Assembly (NCBI RefSeq): GCF_000738265.1 | Contig: NZ_JFCQ01000028.1 | Coordinates: forward strand, 200,648 to 264,647 | Source of the DNA: Corynebacterium jeikeium | GTDB lineage: Bacteria > Actinomycetota > Actinomycetes > Mycobacteriales > Mycobacteriaceae | Direction of reading: 5' to 3' | DNA: 64,000 bases | Part shown: one piece after another, positions 50,188-59,352 of the stretch | Numbering within the stretch: position 1 is the first letter of the stretch | How the letters are laid out: every line of letters starts with the position of its first letter | Made by a program: the position numbers and the translations under genes | The notes under the pieces: model-generated | Told to the model about the DNA's origin: nothing | The model's input: the letters and a program-made list of their open reading frames with translations, nothing else | The model's database searches: none

Positions 50188-51609
50188 TTAGGACTGAGAA
50201 ACCGGGGCTTCTTCGTCCACATTGGCTGTGAACGGGTCCAGAGCTTCGAGATCTACTTCCTCGTCCTCGTCGTTGGGCACCTTGCGGCTCAGGTCGATGG
50301 CCAGGCCAATGATGGTGAAGACGGTGGTCGGTAGCAGCCATCCCATGCCGGCATCCATCAACGGAATCCAGCTCAGTGCATTCTGTACCGACTCGACCGG
50401 AACGTTCAGCGAAGCCAGGAAGTCGACGAAGGAGAACACGAAGGCTACGGCCACGCCGATGCGGTAGGAGAACACGAGCTTGTGCTGGCGGAACAGCAGG
50501 TGCACGTAGGACAGCGTGATCAGTACGATCGCCGGCGGGTAGATCAGGCCGATCACGGGGCCGGATACGCTCAGGATTTTCTCCAGCCCCAGGTTGGCGA
50601 TCGCCAGGCCGACGAGCGTCAGGATCGTCGCCCACCAGCGGTAGCTGATCTGCGGAACCAGCTCGTGGAAGAACGTGGACGTCGCCGCGGTGAGACCAAC
50701 GACGGTGGTGATACAGGCCAGCAGCACGATCAGCGAGAACACGATCTCACCGGTGTTGCCCATGGTCAGGTGTGCAGCGGAGCTCAGGAGTGCAGCGCCG
50801 TCGCTGTAGCTTTCCTTGTCCGGCATGCGGGCGCCGACCAGGCCCAGGCCCAAGTAAACCAGCATCAGGAAGAAGCCGGCGGTGAAGGCCGCAATGCCGG
50901 AGAGCTTGACGATCCGCTTGTGATCGGTTTCGCCCTTCTGGCTAAAGGCGCTCACGACGATCAGCGCGAACGCCAGCGCGCCGATGGAGTCCATCGTAAA
51001 GTAGCCCTGAGAGATGCCGCTGACCAGCGGGTTAGAGGAGTACTCCTCCGTCGCCGGGATGCTGGGATCGTTCAGCTTCTGCAGGCCGACGATGGCCAGC
51101 ACGGCCAGCAAGATCAGCAGTACTGGGGTGAGAGCCTTGCCCAGGGTGTCCACGACCTTGCCGGGCCAGAGTGTGAGCAGGTAACACACCAGGAAGAAAG
51201 CGAACGTGCCTGCCAGGCGCCACCAGCCGCCGGTCAGGTTGAAGGTGGACTCGATGCCCAGTTCGTAGCCGATGGCTGCGGCGCGGGGCACGGCGTACAG
51301 TGCGCCGATGGACAGGTAGGCGACGATGGCGAAGATGAGACCGAAAAGCGCACCAGCGCGGGAAGCTAGGTCGCGCACGCCGGTACCGGAGATTGCGATG
51401 GCGATGACCGTCATTACCGGCATGAGCACTCCGGTCAGGAGGAAGCCGATCATGGCGGGGGAGAAGTTGTCACCGGATTCCACACCGAGCATGGGCGGGA
51501 AGATGAGGTTGCCGGCGCCGAAGAACATGGAGAAGAGCATCAGGCCTACGGCCGCCACGGTGGTTGTCGTGTTCGGACGCTTGCCAGTCGAGGAGGTAGG
51601 AGTCGACAT
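50188..51609 (-). CDS. brnQ: branched-chain amino acid transporter, BrnQ type
   Basis: A 473-residue LIVCS-family transporter with about 12 membrane segments, importing Leu, Ile and Val with Na+ or H+. FSMFFGAGNLIFPPMLG near residue 29 is the family hallmark. C-terminal residues 450-473 are acidic. ATG at 51609, with GGAATG 6 bases upstream as a weak ribosome site. It is separate from the lipase, 48 bp away. Confidence 0.93.
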   Translation of the reverse strand: MSTPTSSTGKRPNTTTTVAAVGLMLFSMFFGAGNLIFPPMLGVESGDNFSPAMIGFLLTGVLMPVMTVIAIAISGTGVRDLASRAGALFGLIFAIVAYLSIGALYAVPRAAAIGYELGIESTFNLTGGWWRLAGTFAFFLVCYLLTLWPGKVVDTLGKALTPVLLILLAVLAIVGLQKLNDPSIPATEEYSSNPLVSGISQGYFTMDSIGALAFALIVVSAFSQKGETDHKRIVKLSGIAAFTAGFFLMLVYLGLGLVGARMPDKESYSDGAALLSSAAHLTMGNTGEIVFSLIVLLACITTVVGLTAATSTFFHELVPQISYRWWATILTLVGLAIANLGLEKILSVSGPVIGLIYPPAIVLITLSYVHLLFRQHKLVFSYRIGVAVAFVFSFVDFLASLNVPVESVQNALSWIPLMDAGMGWLLPTTVFTIIGLAIDLSRKVPNDEDEEVDLEALDPFTANVDEEAPVSQS

Positions 51610-51704
51610 AAAACATTCCTATTGTGATTTGGGTAACTCACATCACTCTAATGCACATCTACCCGTGAAACCTAAGCCGCACAAAACCGCTTGCGTAATG
51701 CTGC

Positions 51705-52724
51705 CTAGTGTGGCAGGTGGTATTTCCCCTCGTCACGGGCCACAAGCCCGTCGTTAAGTAGCGATTGCAGGGCTCGCTCGCGCTGTTCCTGCCCGGGCCA
51801 CAGCAGGTCTATTTCTTTCTTTGTGACGCCACCGTCCCCCGTTTTTCGCAATAGTTCCATAATCTTTCCGCGTACCTGGCGATCGGTTCCCTCGAATTTC
51901 TGCACGCGCCGGGCAGCGGCTGCCGCTTCCTCCTCGGTGGGCTGCGGCTTGCCTGCTTTCACCCACGCGCAGTCGTCCACCACGGGGCAGTGGTCGCACG
52001 CCGGGCTCTTCGCGGTGCACACCAGGGCGCCGAGTTCCATCAGCGCCGCGCACATCAGATTCGCGGCATCAGCGGCATCTGCGGCATCTGCGGTGGCTGT
52101 CGAGTCGGTGGGCTGGCCGGTGGGCTGAGAGTGCGGCGGGCGGGGGAGGTGGCGTCGAACCAAACGAGGGTCCGGATCCACGTGGGGCAGCAACGATGCC
52201 ACATCCGCCAAGTCGCGCGCACGGGCGGGGCCTTGCAGGTAGCGGCCGTCGACAAGGCGCCGGTAGACGCGGCGGACGTTCGTATCCACGACCGGCACGG
52301 CCTGACCGAACGCAAAAGCGGCGACGGCGCGGGCGGTGTAGTGGCCGATCCCTGGCAGGGCTTCGAGGTCGGCGATGTCGCTGGGAACCTGACCTCCGTG
52401 GCGCTCCACACAGGCGATTGCGCACTCCTTGAGTCGCAGAGCGCGCCGGGGATAGCCCAGGTTGGCCCACATTCTTAGGATCTCGGATTTCGGGGCCTGC
52501 GCCAGATCAGCCGGGGTGGGCCAGCGTTCCAGCCAGGCCGTCCAGAGAGGGATCACGCGGGCGACTGGGGTCTGCTGGCTCATCACTTCGCTGAGCAGGA
52601 TCGCCCACGGGCTCGTTTTCGGGTGGCGCCACGGCAGGTCGCGGGCGTGCCGGGCGTACCAGTTGTTCAGCTTGGCGGGCAGCTCGGCTGCCGAGTCCGA
52701 GGAGTCAGCGTGTGGGGAGTTCAT
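51705..52724 (-). CDS. mutY: A/G-specific adenine DNA glycosylase
   Basis: A 339-residue base-excision repair enzyme that removes adenine opposite 8-oxoguanine. The catalytic Glu46 is in SEVMSQQTPV, the helix-hairpin-helix is EALPGIGHYTARAV, the catalytic Asp is in VVDTNVRRV, and the iron-sulphur ligands are in C-X6-C-X2-C-X5-C (CTAKSPACDHCPVVDDC). A 30-residue Pro/Ala/Asp-rich insertion with ADAADAADA lies between the glycosylase core and the cluster. The C-terminal MutT-like domain is replaced by a short winged-helix-like segment. ATG at 52724; the carbonic anhydrase gene diverges 36 bp away. The longer frame to 53258 is antisense to that gene. Confidence 0.94.
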   Translation of the reverse strand: MNSPHADSSDSAAELPAKLNNWYARHARDLPWRHPKTSPWAILLSEVMSQQTPVARVIPLWTAWLERWPTPADLAQAPKSEILRMWANLGYPRRALRLKECAIACVERHGGQVPSDIADLEALPGIGHYTARAVAAFAFGQAVPVVDTNVRRVYRRLVDGRYLQGPARARDLADVASLLPHVDPDPRLVRRHLPRPPHSQPTGQPTDSTATADAADAADAANLMCAALMELGALVCTAKSPACDHCPVVDDCAWVKAGKPQPTEEEAAAAARRVQKFEGTDRQVRGKIMELLRKTGDGGVTKKEIDLLWPGQEQRERALQSLLNDGLVARDEGKYHLPH

Positions 52725-52760
52725 TGCACGAATCACTGTATCGCGGTGCACAATGGATGC

Positions 52761-53405
52761 ATGACTTCGAGCCATCACAAAACCCCGCTGGAGGCATGGG
52801 ACAGCCTGCGCGAGGGCAACGCCAGATTCATGCGCGGTGAATCTGACCACCCACACCAGGACCTCAGCCGTCGCATCACCCTGCAGGAAGGGCAGAAGCC
52901 ACAAGCAGTGGTGCTGGCGTGCTCCGATTCTCGAGCGCCGGTGGAGATCCTCTTCGACCAGGGGTTGGGCGATGTGTTCGTGATCCGCACTGCCGGGGAG
53001 ATTACCGACCTGTCCGTGCTGGCCTCCCTGGAGTTCGCGGTGGATTCCCTGGAGGTGCCGCTGGTGGTTGTGCTGGGGCACGAGAAGTGCGGCGCGGTCG
53101 CCGCGGCCTCCCGGGCGCTGCACGGCGGGGACATGCCGTCCGGCTTCCAGCGCGTGTTGGTGGAGAAGGTGACGCCCTCGTTGCTGTCGGCGAAGAAGCG
53201 CGGGATGGAAAGTAGTGACGCCTTCGAACGCAACCACGTTGCAGAGATCGCCGACCACATCGTGGATCGTTCGCCGGAGATCCAGGCGCGCCTGGCGGAC
53301 AAGCGTTGCGCCGTGGTTGGACTGCGCTACCGCCTGTCCGATGGGCTGGCCGAGCCACTGGTCAGTTACGGGCTAGATGTTGAGGGTGCGCAGCGCATCT
53401 ACTAG
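52761..53405 (+). CDS. beta-class carbonic anhydrase
   Basis: A 214-residue zinc enzyme interconverting CO2 and bicarbonate. VVLACSDSRAPVEILFDQGLG holds the Cys and Asp-Arg pair, and VVLGHEKCGAV the His and second Cys of the zinc site. ATG at 52761; the longer frame from 52623 would run through the mutY start and is not credible. The divergent mutY / carbonic anhydrase order is the same as in M. tuberculosis (Rv3589/Rv3588c). Confidence 0.94.
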   Translation: MTSSHHKTPLEAWDSLREGNARFMRGESDHPHQDLSRRITLQEGQKPQAVVLACSDSRAPVEILFDQGLGDVFVIRTAGEITDLSVLASLEFAVDSLEVPLVVVLGHEKCGAVAAASRALHGGDMPSGFQRVLVEKVTPSLLSAKKRGMESSDAFERNHVAEIADHIVDRSPEIQARLADKRCAVVGLRYRLSDGLAEPLVSYGLDVEGAQRIY

Positions 53406-53470
53406 CCATTTCGTGGGCTATATTAGGCGGTCAACCCGTGTCTATCCGCCGTGTGCGGGTGGGCAGCATT

Positions 53471-53476
53471 TAGCAT
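53471..53476 (+). promoter_or_regulatory. -10 box of the Rv3587c-like gene
   Basis: TAGCAT ends 7 nt before the GTG at 53484; no ribosome site is seen, so the mRNA is probably leaderless. Confidence 0.45.
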
Positions 53477-53483
53477 TGGTTGT

Positions 53484-54176
53484 GTGACTGAGGAAGACAA
53501 CAGGCGCCCGTTGCCACGCGAAGTGTATATCCGTCGCCGCATTGCCGCGGTGGTGATTCTGGTCGCTGTGATCGGCGTGATCTGGGGTTTGATCAGCCTG
53601 GTCAACGGGGGAGGGGAATCCGAGAACACGGCCGCTACCGAATCTGCCACGACTACTTCCGAACAGCAGGACATGTCTAGCCCGCCAGAGCCGCCGAAGG
53701 GTGCGGATCCTAGTGAATCGGAGGCGAAGGCGTCCGAAAGTAAGGAGTCGGAGACGAAGGAGTCAGAGGACAAGAAGAAGGATTCTTGCTCCCTGGCCGA
53801 CTTGAAGGTCACCGCTCGGCCAGGGGCGACGACGTTCAACGCGGATCAGCAGCCGAACTTCTACGCCAGGATTGAGAACCCGACTGGCGCGGATTGCGAC
53901 ATCAACCTTGATGATGCTCCGCTGAAGTTCGAAGTGTTCACGATGGGCAACTACCAGCGCGTGTGGGGCGATATCGACTGCAATGCGCCGGAGGTGACCG
54001 GAGACGTAAAGATCAAGGCTGGCGAGGCAGTGAACTACGAACTGGCCGGTTGGTCCCGCACGACCTCCGCGCCGGGCCAGTGTGAGGCTCGCCAGCCCGT
54101 CGATCCGGGCAGCTACCTGCTGTACACCCACGTGGGTGACAATACGTCCCAGCCGGCCTCGTTTAACCTGCAGTAG
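53484..54176 (+). CDS. membrane-anchored protein of unknown function (Rv3587c-like position)
   Basis: A 230-residue protein. A short basic N-terminus, one membrane segment (about 22-41, AAVVILVAVIGVIWGLISLV), a Ser/Glu/Lys-rich linker with repeated KESE units (45-110), and a compact C-terminal domain with cysteines at DSCSLADL, GADCDINL, DIDCNAP and GQCEARQ, suggesting disulphides outside the membrane. The position after the carbonic anhydrase matches mycobacterial Rv3587c. GTG at 53484. In M. tuberculosis disA lies between this gene and radA, but here only 22 bp separate the two stops. Confidence 0.8.
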   Translation: MTEEDNRRPLPREVYIRRRIAAVVILVAVIGVIWGLISLVNGGGESENTAATESATTTSEQQDMSSPPEPPKGADPSESEAKASESKESETKESEDKKKDSCSLADLKVTARPGATTFNADQQPNFYARIENPTGADCDINLDDAPLKFEVFTMGNYQRVWGDIDCNAPEVTGDVKIKAGEAVNYELAGWSRTTSAPGQCEARQPVDPGSYLLYTHVGDNTSQPASFNLQ

Positions 54177-54198
54177 CTCTCGTTTAGCCTCGCCGTAG

Positions 54199-55623
54199 CT
54201 AGGCGGAGGCCAGGCAGTAATTGACGGCCTGGCAGAGCGTGGAGACCTCCTTCACCTTCATCCCCTTCGGCGCCTCGTAGTGGCAGTTCTTCGGCACCAG
54301 CGCGGTGTGGAAGCCCAAACGGCTGGCCTCTGCCAGCCTTTGGGTGAGTTGCGGAATGCGGCGCACCTCGCCACCCAAACCGACTTCACCCAAAGCCACC
54401 AGCCCGAGGGGTAGCGGCGTGCGCTTAGCGGTGGAAGCTAGAGCGAGCCCCGTGGCTAGATCCGCCGAGGGCTCCAGGATCTTCATCCCACCCACCGTCG
54501 CAGCGTAGACCTCCTTATCCGCTAGGGGGAGGCCGCAGCGTTCCGAAAGCACCGCCAGCACCATCGATACGCGCGAGGCATCCATGCCCGTCATGTATCG
54601 CTTCGGGTTCTTAAATTCGCTGTTGAGAGCCAGGGTTTGTAGCTCTCCAACCATCGCGCGACGGCCGTCCATCACCACAGTCACCGCGGTACCAGTTACG
54701 GATTCGGTCCGGTGGTGCAGGAAGAGCCCGCTAGGATCAGCAACCTCCTGGATTCCGTGGGCGGTTTGTTCGAAGCAGCCGACCTCATCCGTCGCGCCGA
54801 AGCGATTCTTGATGCCCCGCAGGAAACGCATGGAGGAGTGCTTGTCGCCCTCGAAGTTCAGAACCACGTCCACCAGGTGTTCGATGGTGCGAGGGCCTGC
54901 GACCGTGCCCTCCTTTGTCACGTGGCCCACGGCGATGACGGGCGTGCCGGACATCTTGGCCAGGGTTGTTAGCGTGCTGGTGACCGCACGAGTTTGGGCT
55001 ACGCCGCCGGCCACGCCCTCAACCCCGGTGGCCTGCATGGTCTGCAGGGAATCCACAATGATTAGCTCCGGGTTGAGGGCATCCACCTGTGCCAGGCCGT
55101 TTTCCAGGTCGTTTTCGCTGGCCAGGTAGAGGTTGTCGTGCAGCGCGCCGGTGCGTTCCGCGCGATGGCGTACCTGTCCGACGGATTCCTCCGCCGTGAG
55201 GATCAGTACTGTGTGGCCTTTCTTTGCCCACGCGGCGGCGACCTCCAGCAGCAGGGTGGATTTACCCACACCCGGTTCGCCCGCAAGCAGCACAGCGCTG
55301 CCTGGAACGATGCCGCCGCCCAGCACCCGATCCAGTTCCCCGATACCCGTCGGTCGGTGCTTGGCGATGGTCGGGTCCACCTTGGTCACCGGCTGGGCGC
55401 TGGCCCCCGGCACCAATCCTCCGCCCCCGCGCCCGCGGCGCCCAGAACCACCCGTTCCACCAGCTACACCGGCGATCCCCAGCGCCCCGAGGGTGCGCGT
55501 GTCCCGTTCTTCCAGAGACCCCCACTCCCCGCACTGTGGGCAGCGCCCCATCCACTTGGACAGCTGGTGATCGCAGGAGGCGCATACGAAAACCCGGCTT
55601 GCTTTGCTCGACTTACTTGCCAT
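54199..55623 (-). CDS. radA: DNA repair protein RadA
   Basis: A 474-residue RecA-like branch-migration protein. The four-cysteine zinc finger CASCDHQLSKWMGRCPQC is near residue 15, Walker A is GEPGVGKST near 120, and the KNRFG motif is near 275; the C-terminus is a Lon-like domain. A Gly/Arg-rich stretch separates zinc finger and ATPase. ATG at 55623 lies 7 nt after TATTGT, suggesting a leaderless message; a GTG 6 nt upstream is less likely. Counterpart of Rv3585. Confidence 0.95.
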   Translation of the reverse strand: MASKSSKASRVFVCASCDHQLSKWMGRCPQCGEWGSLEERDTRTLGALGIAGVAGGTGGSGRRGRGGGGLVPGASAQPVTKVDPTIAKHRPTGIGELDRVLGGGIVPGSAVLLAGEPGVGKSTLLLEVAAAWAKKGHTVLILTAEESVGQVRHRAERTGALHDNLYLASENDLENGLAQVDALNPELIIVDSLQTMQATGVEGVAGGVAQTRAVTSTLTTLAKMSGTPVIAVGHVTKEGTVAGPRTIEHLVDVVLNFEGDKHSSMRFLRGIKNRFGATDEVGCFEQTAHGIQEVADPSGLFLHHRTESVTGTAVTVVMDGRRAMVGELQTLALNSEFKNPKRYMTGMDASRVSMVLAVLSERCGLPLADKEVYAATVGGMKILEPSADLATGLALASTAKRTPLPLGLVALGEVGLGGEVRRIPQLTQRLAEASRLGFHTALVPKNCHYEAPKGMKVKEVSTLCQAVNYCLASA

Positions 55624-55630
55624 GTGCACA

Positions 55631-55636
55631 ACAATA
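55631..55636 (-). promoter_or_regulatory. radA: -10 box of radA (leaderless)
   Basis: TATTGT ends 7 nt before the radA ATG at 55623. Confidence 0.45.
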
Positions 55637-55722
55637 AACGCCGCCCCGGACGACCAATGTCCGGCGACGGCGTTTGTTCGATTTTGTGGCGGGTTCTGGC
55701 TTGGGCGACCCGCCTAGGTGAC

Positions 55723-56295
55723 CTACTTGGTGGTCAGGTTGCCATCCTCGTCGCGGTGCAGCTGGCCAGATTCCGGAACGTATGCGGTTACCGGAGCGTT
55801 TAGCTCAACGGTGCCGACGTTCAGCTTGAAGGTGACCTTCTTGCGGCCGCCAACGTAAACGTCCTTCAGACCCTTGACGGAGGTTTCAGCGTACTGCAGC
55901 TGGCTCTGCCCCTTGGTCTCAACATCCTTCAGAGCAAACTTGCCGTCAGCAACTAGGGAGCCACCCGCCGGGATCTCCTTCTTATCCAGGCCGGAGACCT
56001 CCTTGCCATCAACCTTCACGGACTCAACCTTGACGGCCTTGCCCTTTTCGTCCTCGTTGGTGACAGTGAACTTCAGTGCCAGGGTGTTATCCGGGCCAAC
56101 GACCACGGACACGTCCTGGACGTCAGCGTGGCCAGCGTTGCCGTGCGCACCGTTGACGGCGGCCACCTGGCTGGAAGTCTGGGAAATCTGACCTGCGCCA
56201 CACGCGGACAGTGCGAGCGCGGAACCTGCGGCGACCAGCGCCAGCGCACCACGGGCAAAGGTCGTCTTTAGCGGCTGGGCCTTGAGGGTCTTCAC
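55723..56295 (-). CDS. LpqE-like lipoprotein
   Basis: A 190-residue secreted protein. The signal peptide ends in ALALSAC, a good lipobox, with the lipidated Cys near residue 32. The mature part is beta-rich and charged, with DVSVVVGPDNTLALKFTVTN. It lies between radA and carD, where M. tuberculosis carries lpqE (Rv3584). The GTG at 56295 is preferred because GGAGGA lies 7 bases before it; the frame extends to 56319. The function of this family is not established. Confidence 0.8.
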   Translation of the reverse strand: MKTLKAQPLKTTFARGALALVAAGSALALSACGAGQISQTSSQVAAVNGAHGNAGHADVQDVSVVVGPDNTLALKFTVTNEDEKGKAVKVESVKVDGKEVSGLDKKEIPAGGSLVADGKFALKDVETKGQSQLQYAETSVKGLKDVYVGGRKKVTFKLNVGTVELNAPVTAYVPESGQLHRDEDGNLTTK

Positions 56296-56564
56296 GATGC
56301 GTTCCTCCATCTGAGGCATGTCTTAAAGCAGTTGAATAAAAACGTCTGTGTCCAGCCTAGCCTGTAGCCCCCTAGTACACCTAGCCAAGGAGGCCTTTAG
56401 TAGTAATTAGTGCCCCCTAGTGCGTGCTTGCTGGGGATTTTATGCCCCAAATGCGGGTAGTGCGGGCGATTGCGGTAGAATCTATCGGGTATTTGCGCAC
56501 TTGTTTTTCCCAGTGCCTATCACATCCCGCCCCAGCCTTTCGGAAGGACGTTAGAGGAACACTT

Positions 56565-57155
56565 ATGGAGTTCGCAGTCGGAGATACCGTCGTTTACCCG
56601 CACCACGGCGCCGCTGTCATCGAGGGCATCGAGCAACGGGAATTCAAGGGGGAAACCGTCGATTACCTGGTGCTGCGCATCAACCAGGGCGACCTTTCCG
56701 TCCGCGTGCCGGCCGCAAACGCCGAGAAGGTCGGCGTGCGTGACGTGGTGGGTGAAGAAGGCCTGCGCAAGGTTTTCTCCGTGCTGCGGGAGACCGATGT
56801 GGAAGAGGCTGGCAACTGGTCCCGCCGCTACAAGGCGAACCAGGAGCGCCTGACCAGTGGCGACGTGAATAAGGTTGCCGAGGTTGTGCGCGACCTGTGG
56901 CGCCGCGACCAGGACCGTGGCCTGTCCGCGGGTGAGAAGCGCATGCTGGCCAAGGCTCGCCAGATCCTCGTGGGCGAGCTCGCCCTGGCCGAAGGCGTGG
57001 ACGATAAGAAGACCGACGCTCTGCTGGCCGACATGCAGGCCGCCATCGAGCGCCACCGCGAGGCTGCCGCCGCGGCCCGTGCCGCAGGTGTGGATGAGGA
57101 TTCTAAGTCCGGTGGCTCCATCGACCTGGACGACGAGCTGGACGGCGAGGACTAA
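56565..57155 (+). CDS. carD: CarD-family RNA polymerase-binding regulator
   Basis: A 196-residue transcription factor that binds the RNA polymerase beta subunit and stabilises open complexes, known as essential in mycobacteria. The N-terminal domain starts [20 protein letters not shown] (residues 1-20) and the helical C-terminal domain contains [13 protein letters not shown] with the conserved Trp. ATG at 56565, with TAGAGGAA 7-12 bases upstream. The C-terminus ends in an acidic tail ([10 protein letters not shown]). The upstream region (56296-56564) has several CCCCCTAG(T) repeats and a TAGAAT box at 56476-56481 that may be the promoter. Confidence 0.95.
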   Translation: MEFAVGDTVVYPHHGAAVIEGIEQREFKGETVDYLVLRINQGDLSVRVPAANAEKVGVRDVVGEEGLRKVFSVLRETDVEEAGNWSRRYKANQERLTSGDVNKVAEVVRDLWRRDQDRGLSAGEKRMLAKARQILVGELALAEGVDDKKTDALLADMQAAIERHREAAAAARAAGVDEDSKSGGSIDLDDELDGED

Positions 57156-57169
57156 TCCAGGCCAGCGCC

Positions 57170-57997
57170 GTGACAGCGAACGTCTACGCACTCGTCGCCG
57201 CCGCCGGTAGCGGCACCCGTCTGGGCTTTGATACCCCGAAAGCTTTCGTCGAGCTCAACGGTCGGTCGTTGCTGGAACGGTCGCTGGACGGCCTGGCGGC
57301 GTCCCAAAGCATCGATCAAGCGATTGTGCTGGTCAGCGAGAACATGCGCGACCACGCCGAGCGCATCGTCGGCGATCCCATCAACGCCGCGGAATGGGCC
57401 CCCATGACTGTCAGCGTGGAGCTCGGCGGCGGCGAGCGATTCGACTCCGTGTACGCGGGCCTGGTTGCGATCCAGCGACGGCTAAGCGCTGCGGGCGAGG
57501 CCACCGAGGGGCGCTTCGTCGCCGTCCACGATGCCGCCCGCTGCCTCACCCCGCCTGCCATGATCGCCGAGGTTGTGGACCGTGTGCGCCGAGGTGTCGC
57601 GGATGGTTCCTGGTACGGGGCGATCCCGGTGTTGCCGGTGGTAGACACTATTAAAGTTATTGACGCCCCCACCTCCGGCCCGCGCGCAGGGCAGACGGTC
57701 GTGGAGCAGACACCAGACCGCGCTAGCTTGCGGGCGGCAGCTACGCCACAGGTATTCGACCTGGAGAAGCTGATTGAGGCCAACGAGCAGTACCTGCGCA
57801 CCACGGAGATCAGTTCCGCGCACGCGGTGGATCGGGTGGGTGCCTCGCCGCTGCCACTGGTAACGGACGATGCTTCGCTGATGGAGATGGCAGGTTTCCC
57901 GGTGGTGGCGGTGGATGCCGATCCGTTGGCTATGAAGATCACTACGCCCCAGGACTACCGCGTGGCGCAGATGATTCTGAATGGCAGCGAAGGCTAG
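57170..57997 (+). CDS. ispD: 2-C-methyl-D-erythritol 4-phosphate cytidylyltransferase
   Basis: A 275-residue MEP-pathway enzyme making CDP-methylerythritol. VAAAGSGTRLGFDTPKAF near residue 8 is the nucleotide-binding start, VAVHDAARCLTPP near 120 is typical, and the C-terminal DDASLMEMAGFPVVAVD matches the family. GTG start, 14 bp after carD; no strong ribosome site, so it is probably coupled to carD. ispF follows 53 bp downstream. Confidence 0.95.
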   Translation: MTANVYALVAAAGSGTRLGFDTPKAFVELNGRSLLERSLDGLAASQSIDQAIVLVSENMRDHAERIVGDPINAAEWAPMTVSVELGGGERFDSVYAGLVAIQRRLSAAGEATEGRFVAVHDAARCLTPPAMIAEVVDRVRRGVADGSWYGAIPVLPVVDTIKVIDAPTSGPRAGQTVVEQTPDRASLRAAATPQVFDLEKLIEANEQYLRTTEISSAHAVDRVGASPLPLVTDDASLMEMAGFPVVAVDADPLAMKITTPQDYRVAQMILNGSEG

Positions 57998-58050
57998 AAG
58001 GCCCGAAATAGACAAGTAGAACGCGACCCGAGGCGAGAGGCAGAACGCAA

Positions 58051-58542
58051 TTGAATACCCCACACATCATTCCCCGCGTTGGCATTGCGACGGATGCTCA
58101 CCAGGTGCAGCCAGGCAAGGACTGCTGGATGGCTTGCCTGCTGTGGGAGGGGCAGGATGGCTGCGAAGGCCACTCCGATGGCGACGTGGTGGCGCACGCG
58201 GTAGTGGATGCGTTGCTCTCCGCTGCAGGACTCGGCGACCTGGGTAGTTTCGTCGGGGTGGGGCGTAAGGAATACGACAACGTCTCCGGCGAACGCCTAC
58301 TGCGCGAGTGCCGCGAGCTGCTGGAATCTAAGGGTTTCGTGATCGGCAACGCGGCGGTGCAGATGGTGGGTAACCGCCCGAAGATGGGCACCCGGCGTGA
58401 AGAGGCCGAGAAGGTGATGGGAGAGCTGATCGGCGCGCCGGTCTCAGTCTCTGCGACCACGACCGATCACATGGGCTTCACCGGCCGCGGCGAGGGTGTG
58501 GCGGCCGTGGCGACGGCGGTTGTGTGGCAGGCGCAGAACTAG
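58051..58542 (+). CDS. ispF: 2-C-methyl-D-erythritol 2,4-cyclodiphosphate synthase
   Basis: A 163-residue trimeric zinc enzyme that cyclises the MEP-pathway intermediate. The metal site reads [12 protein letters not shown], and [27 protein letters not shown] is the signature. [14 protein letters not shown] closes the active site. TTG start at 58051, with GAGAGG 15 bases upstream; an alternative is a later start, but TTG keeps the conserved beginning. carD-ispD-ispF is the usual actinobacterial order. Confidence 0.94.
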   Translation: MNTPHIIPRVGIATDAHQVQPGKDCWMACLLWEGQDGCEGHSDGDVVAHAVVDALLSAAGLGDLGSFVGVGRKEYDNVSGERLLRECRELLESKGFVIGNAAVQMVGNRPKMGTRREEAEKVMGELIGAPVSVSATTTDHMGFTGRGEGVAAVATAVVWQAQN

Positions 58543-58620
58543 TTATTGACAATCCTTTCGCACCCTCGTAGGTTTGTTCCATCAAACAGAACCCCTGCGC
58601 ATTAAAGGTTTGGAACTTTC

Positions 58621-59352
58621 TTGTCGAATAGCTACTCGTTTTCTTTTAGCTACCCGCGCTCTGATGAAGGGGTCGAGGTCCACTCGCTTGAGGTTCCCAC
58701 TAGCCCAACAGTGATACTGGGTGTCAACGGTGCCGGTAAGACTACGCTTATGAAGTTGCTCGCCGGCCAGCTAAAGCCGTCTGAAGGCGTTGTGCCGAAG
58801 TTGGGCAGAGCGGTGTACGTCCCGCAGCATTTCGAAAACATCAATGGTGCGTGCGTTGTCGACTATGTTTCCTACGTCGCCTGGCTTAATGGTGCCGGTT
58901 GGGCGGAGAGCAAGAAGACCGCGGCCTATTGGATTGAATTCGTAGGTTTGAAGGAACACGCACATAAGCAATGCAGCAAGCTGTCCGGTGGGCAGCAGGC
59001 TCGCGTGCAAATAGCAACAGCCCTGAACTCTAACGCGGAGCACATACTGCTGGACGAACCCAGCGCCGCACTCGACCCACTGGCGAAGCGGGATCTGCAA
59101 GGGCTCTATCGATCCATTGCGGAAGCGGGCGTTGGCCTTTGGGTTTCTAGTCATCAGCCCTTGGAAGTGGAGAAGCCGTTCGAGCATGTACTCGTGCTGC
59201 ATGAAGGAAAAGTTGAGTTCCAGGGGCCAATGAGCGATTTTCTGCGAGTTGGGCGCGGTTCGCTAGAGCCGGGGGAGTCACATCGCTATTCCGACACTGT
59301 GAGAAACCTTGCGGAGGCATTTTCCAGGACTGGTGGCCATGTCGAGGATTAA
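58621..59352 (+). CDS. ABC transporter ATP-binding protein
   Basis: A 243-residue ABC ATPase. Walker A is VNGAGKTT near residue 36, signature LSGGQQARVQIA near 122, Walker B LLDEPSAALDPL near 143, and the H-loop His in SSHQPLEV near 175. It has the size of an exporter-type ATPase working with separate membrane subunits. TTG start, with AAAGG about 12 bases upstream. The next membrane gene starts inside its 3' end, so the two are co-translated. I cannot tell the substrate. Confidence 0.9.
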   Translation: MSNSYSFSFSYPRSDEGVEVHSLEVPTSPTVILGVNGAGKTTLMKLLAGQLKPSEGVVPKLGRAVYVPQHFENINGACVVDYVSYVAWLNGAGWAESKKTAAYWIEFVGLKEHAHKQCSKLSGGQQARVQIATALNSNAEHILLDEPSAALDPLAKRDLQGLYRSIAEAGVGLWVSSHQPLEVEKPFEHVLVLHEGKVEFQGPMSDFLRVGRGSLEPGESHRYSDTVRNLAEAFSRTGGHVED

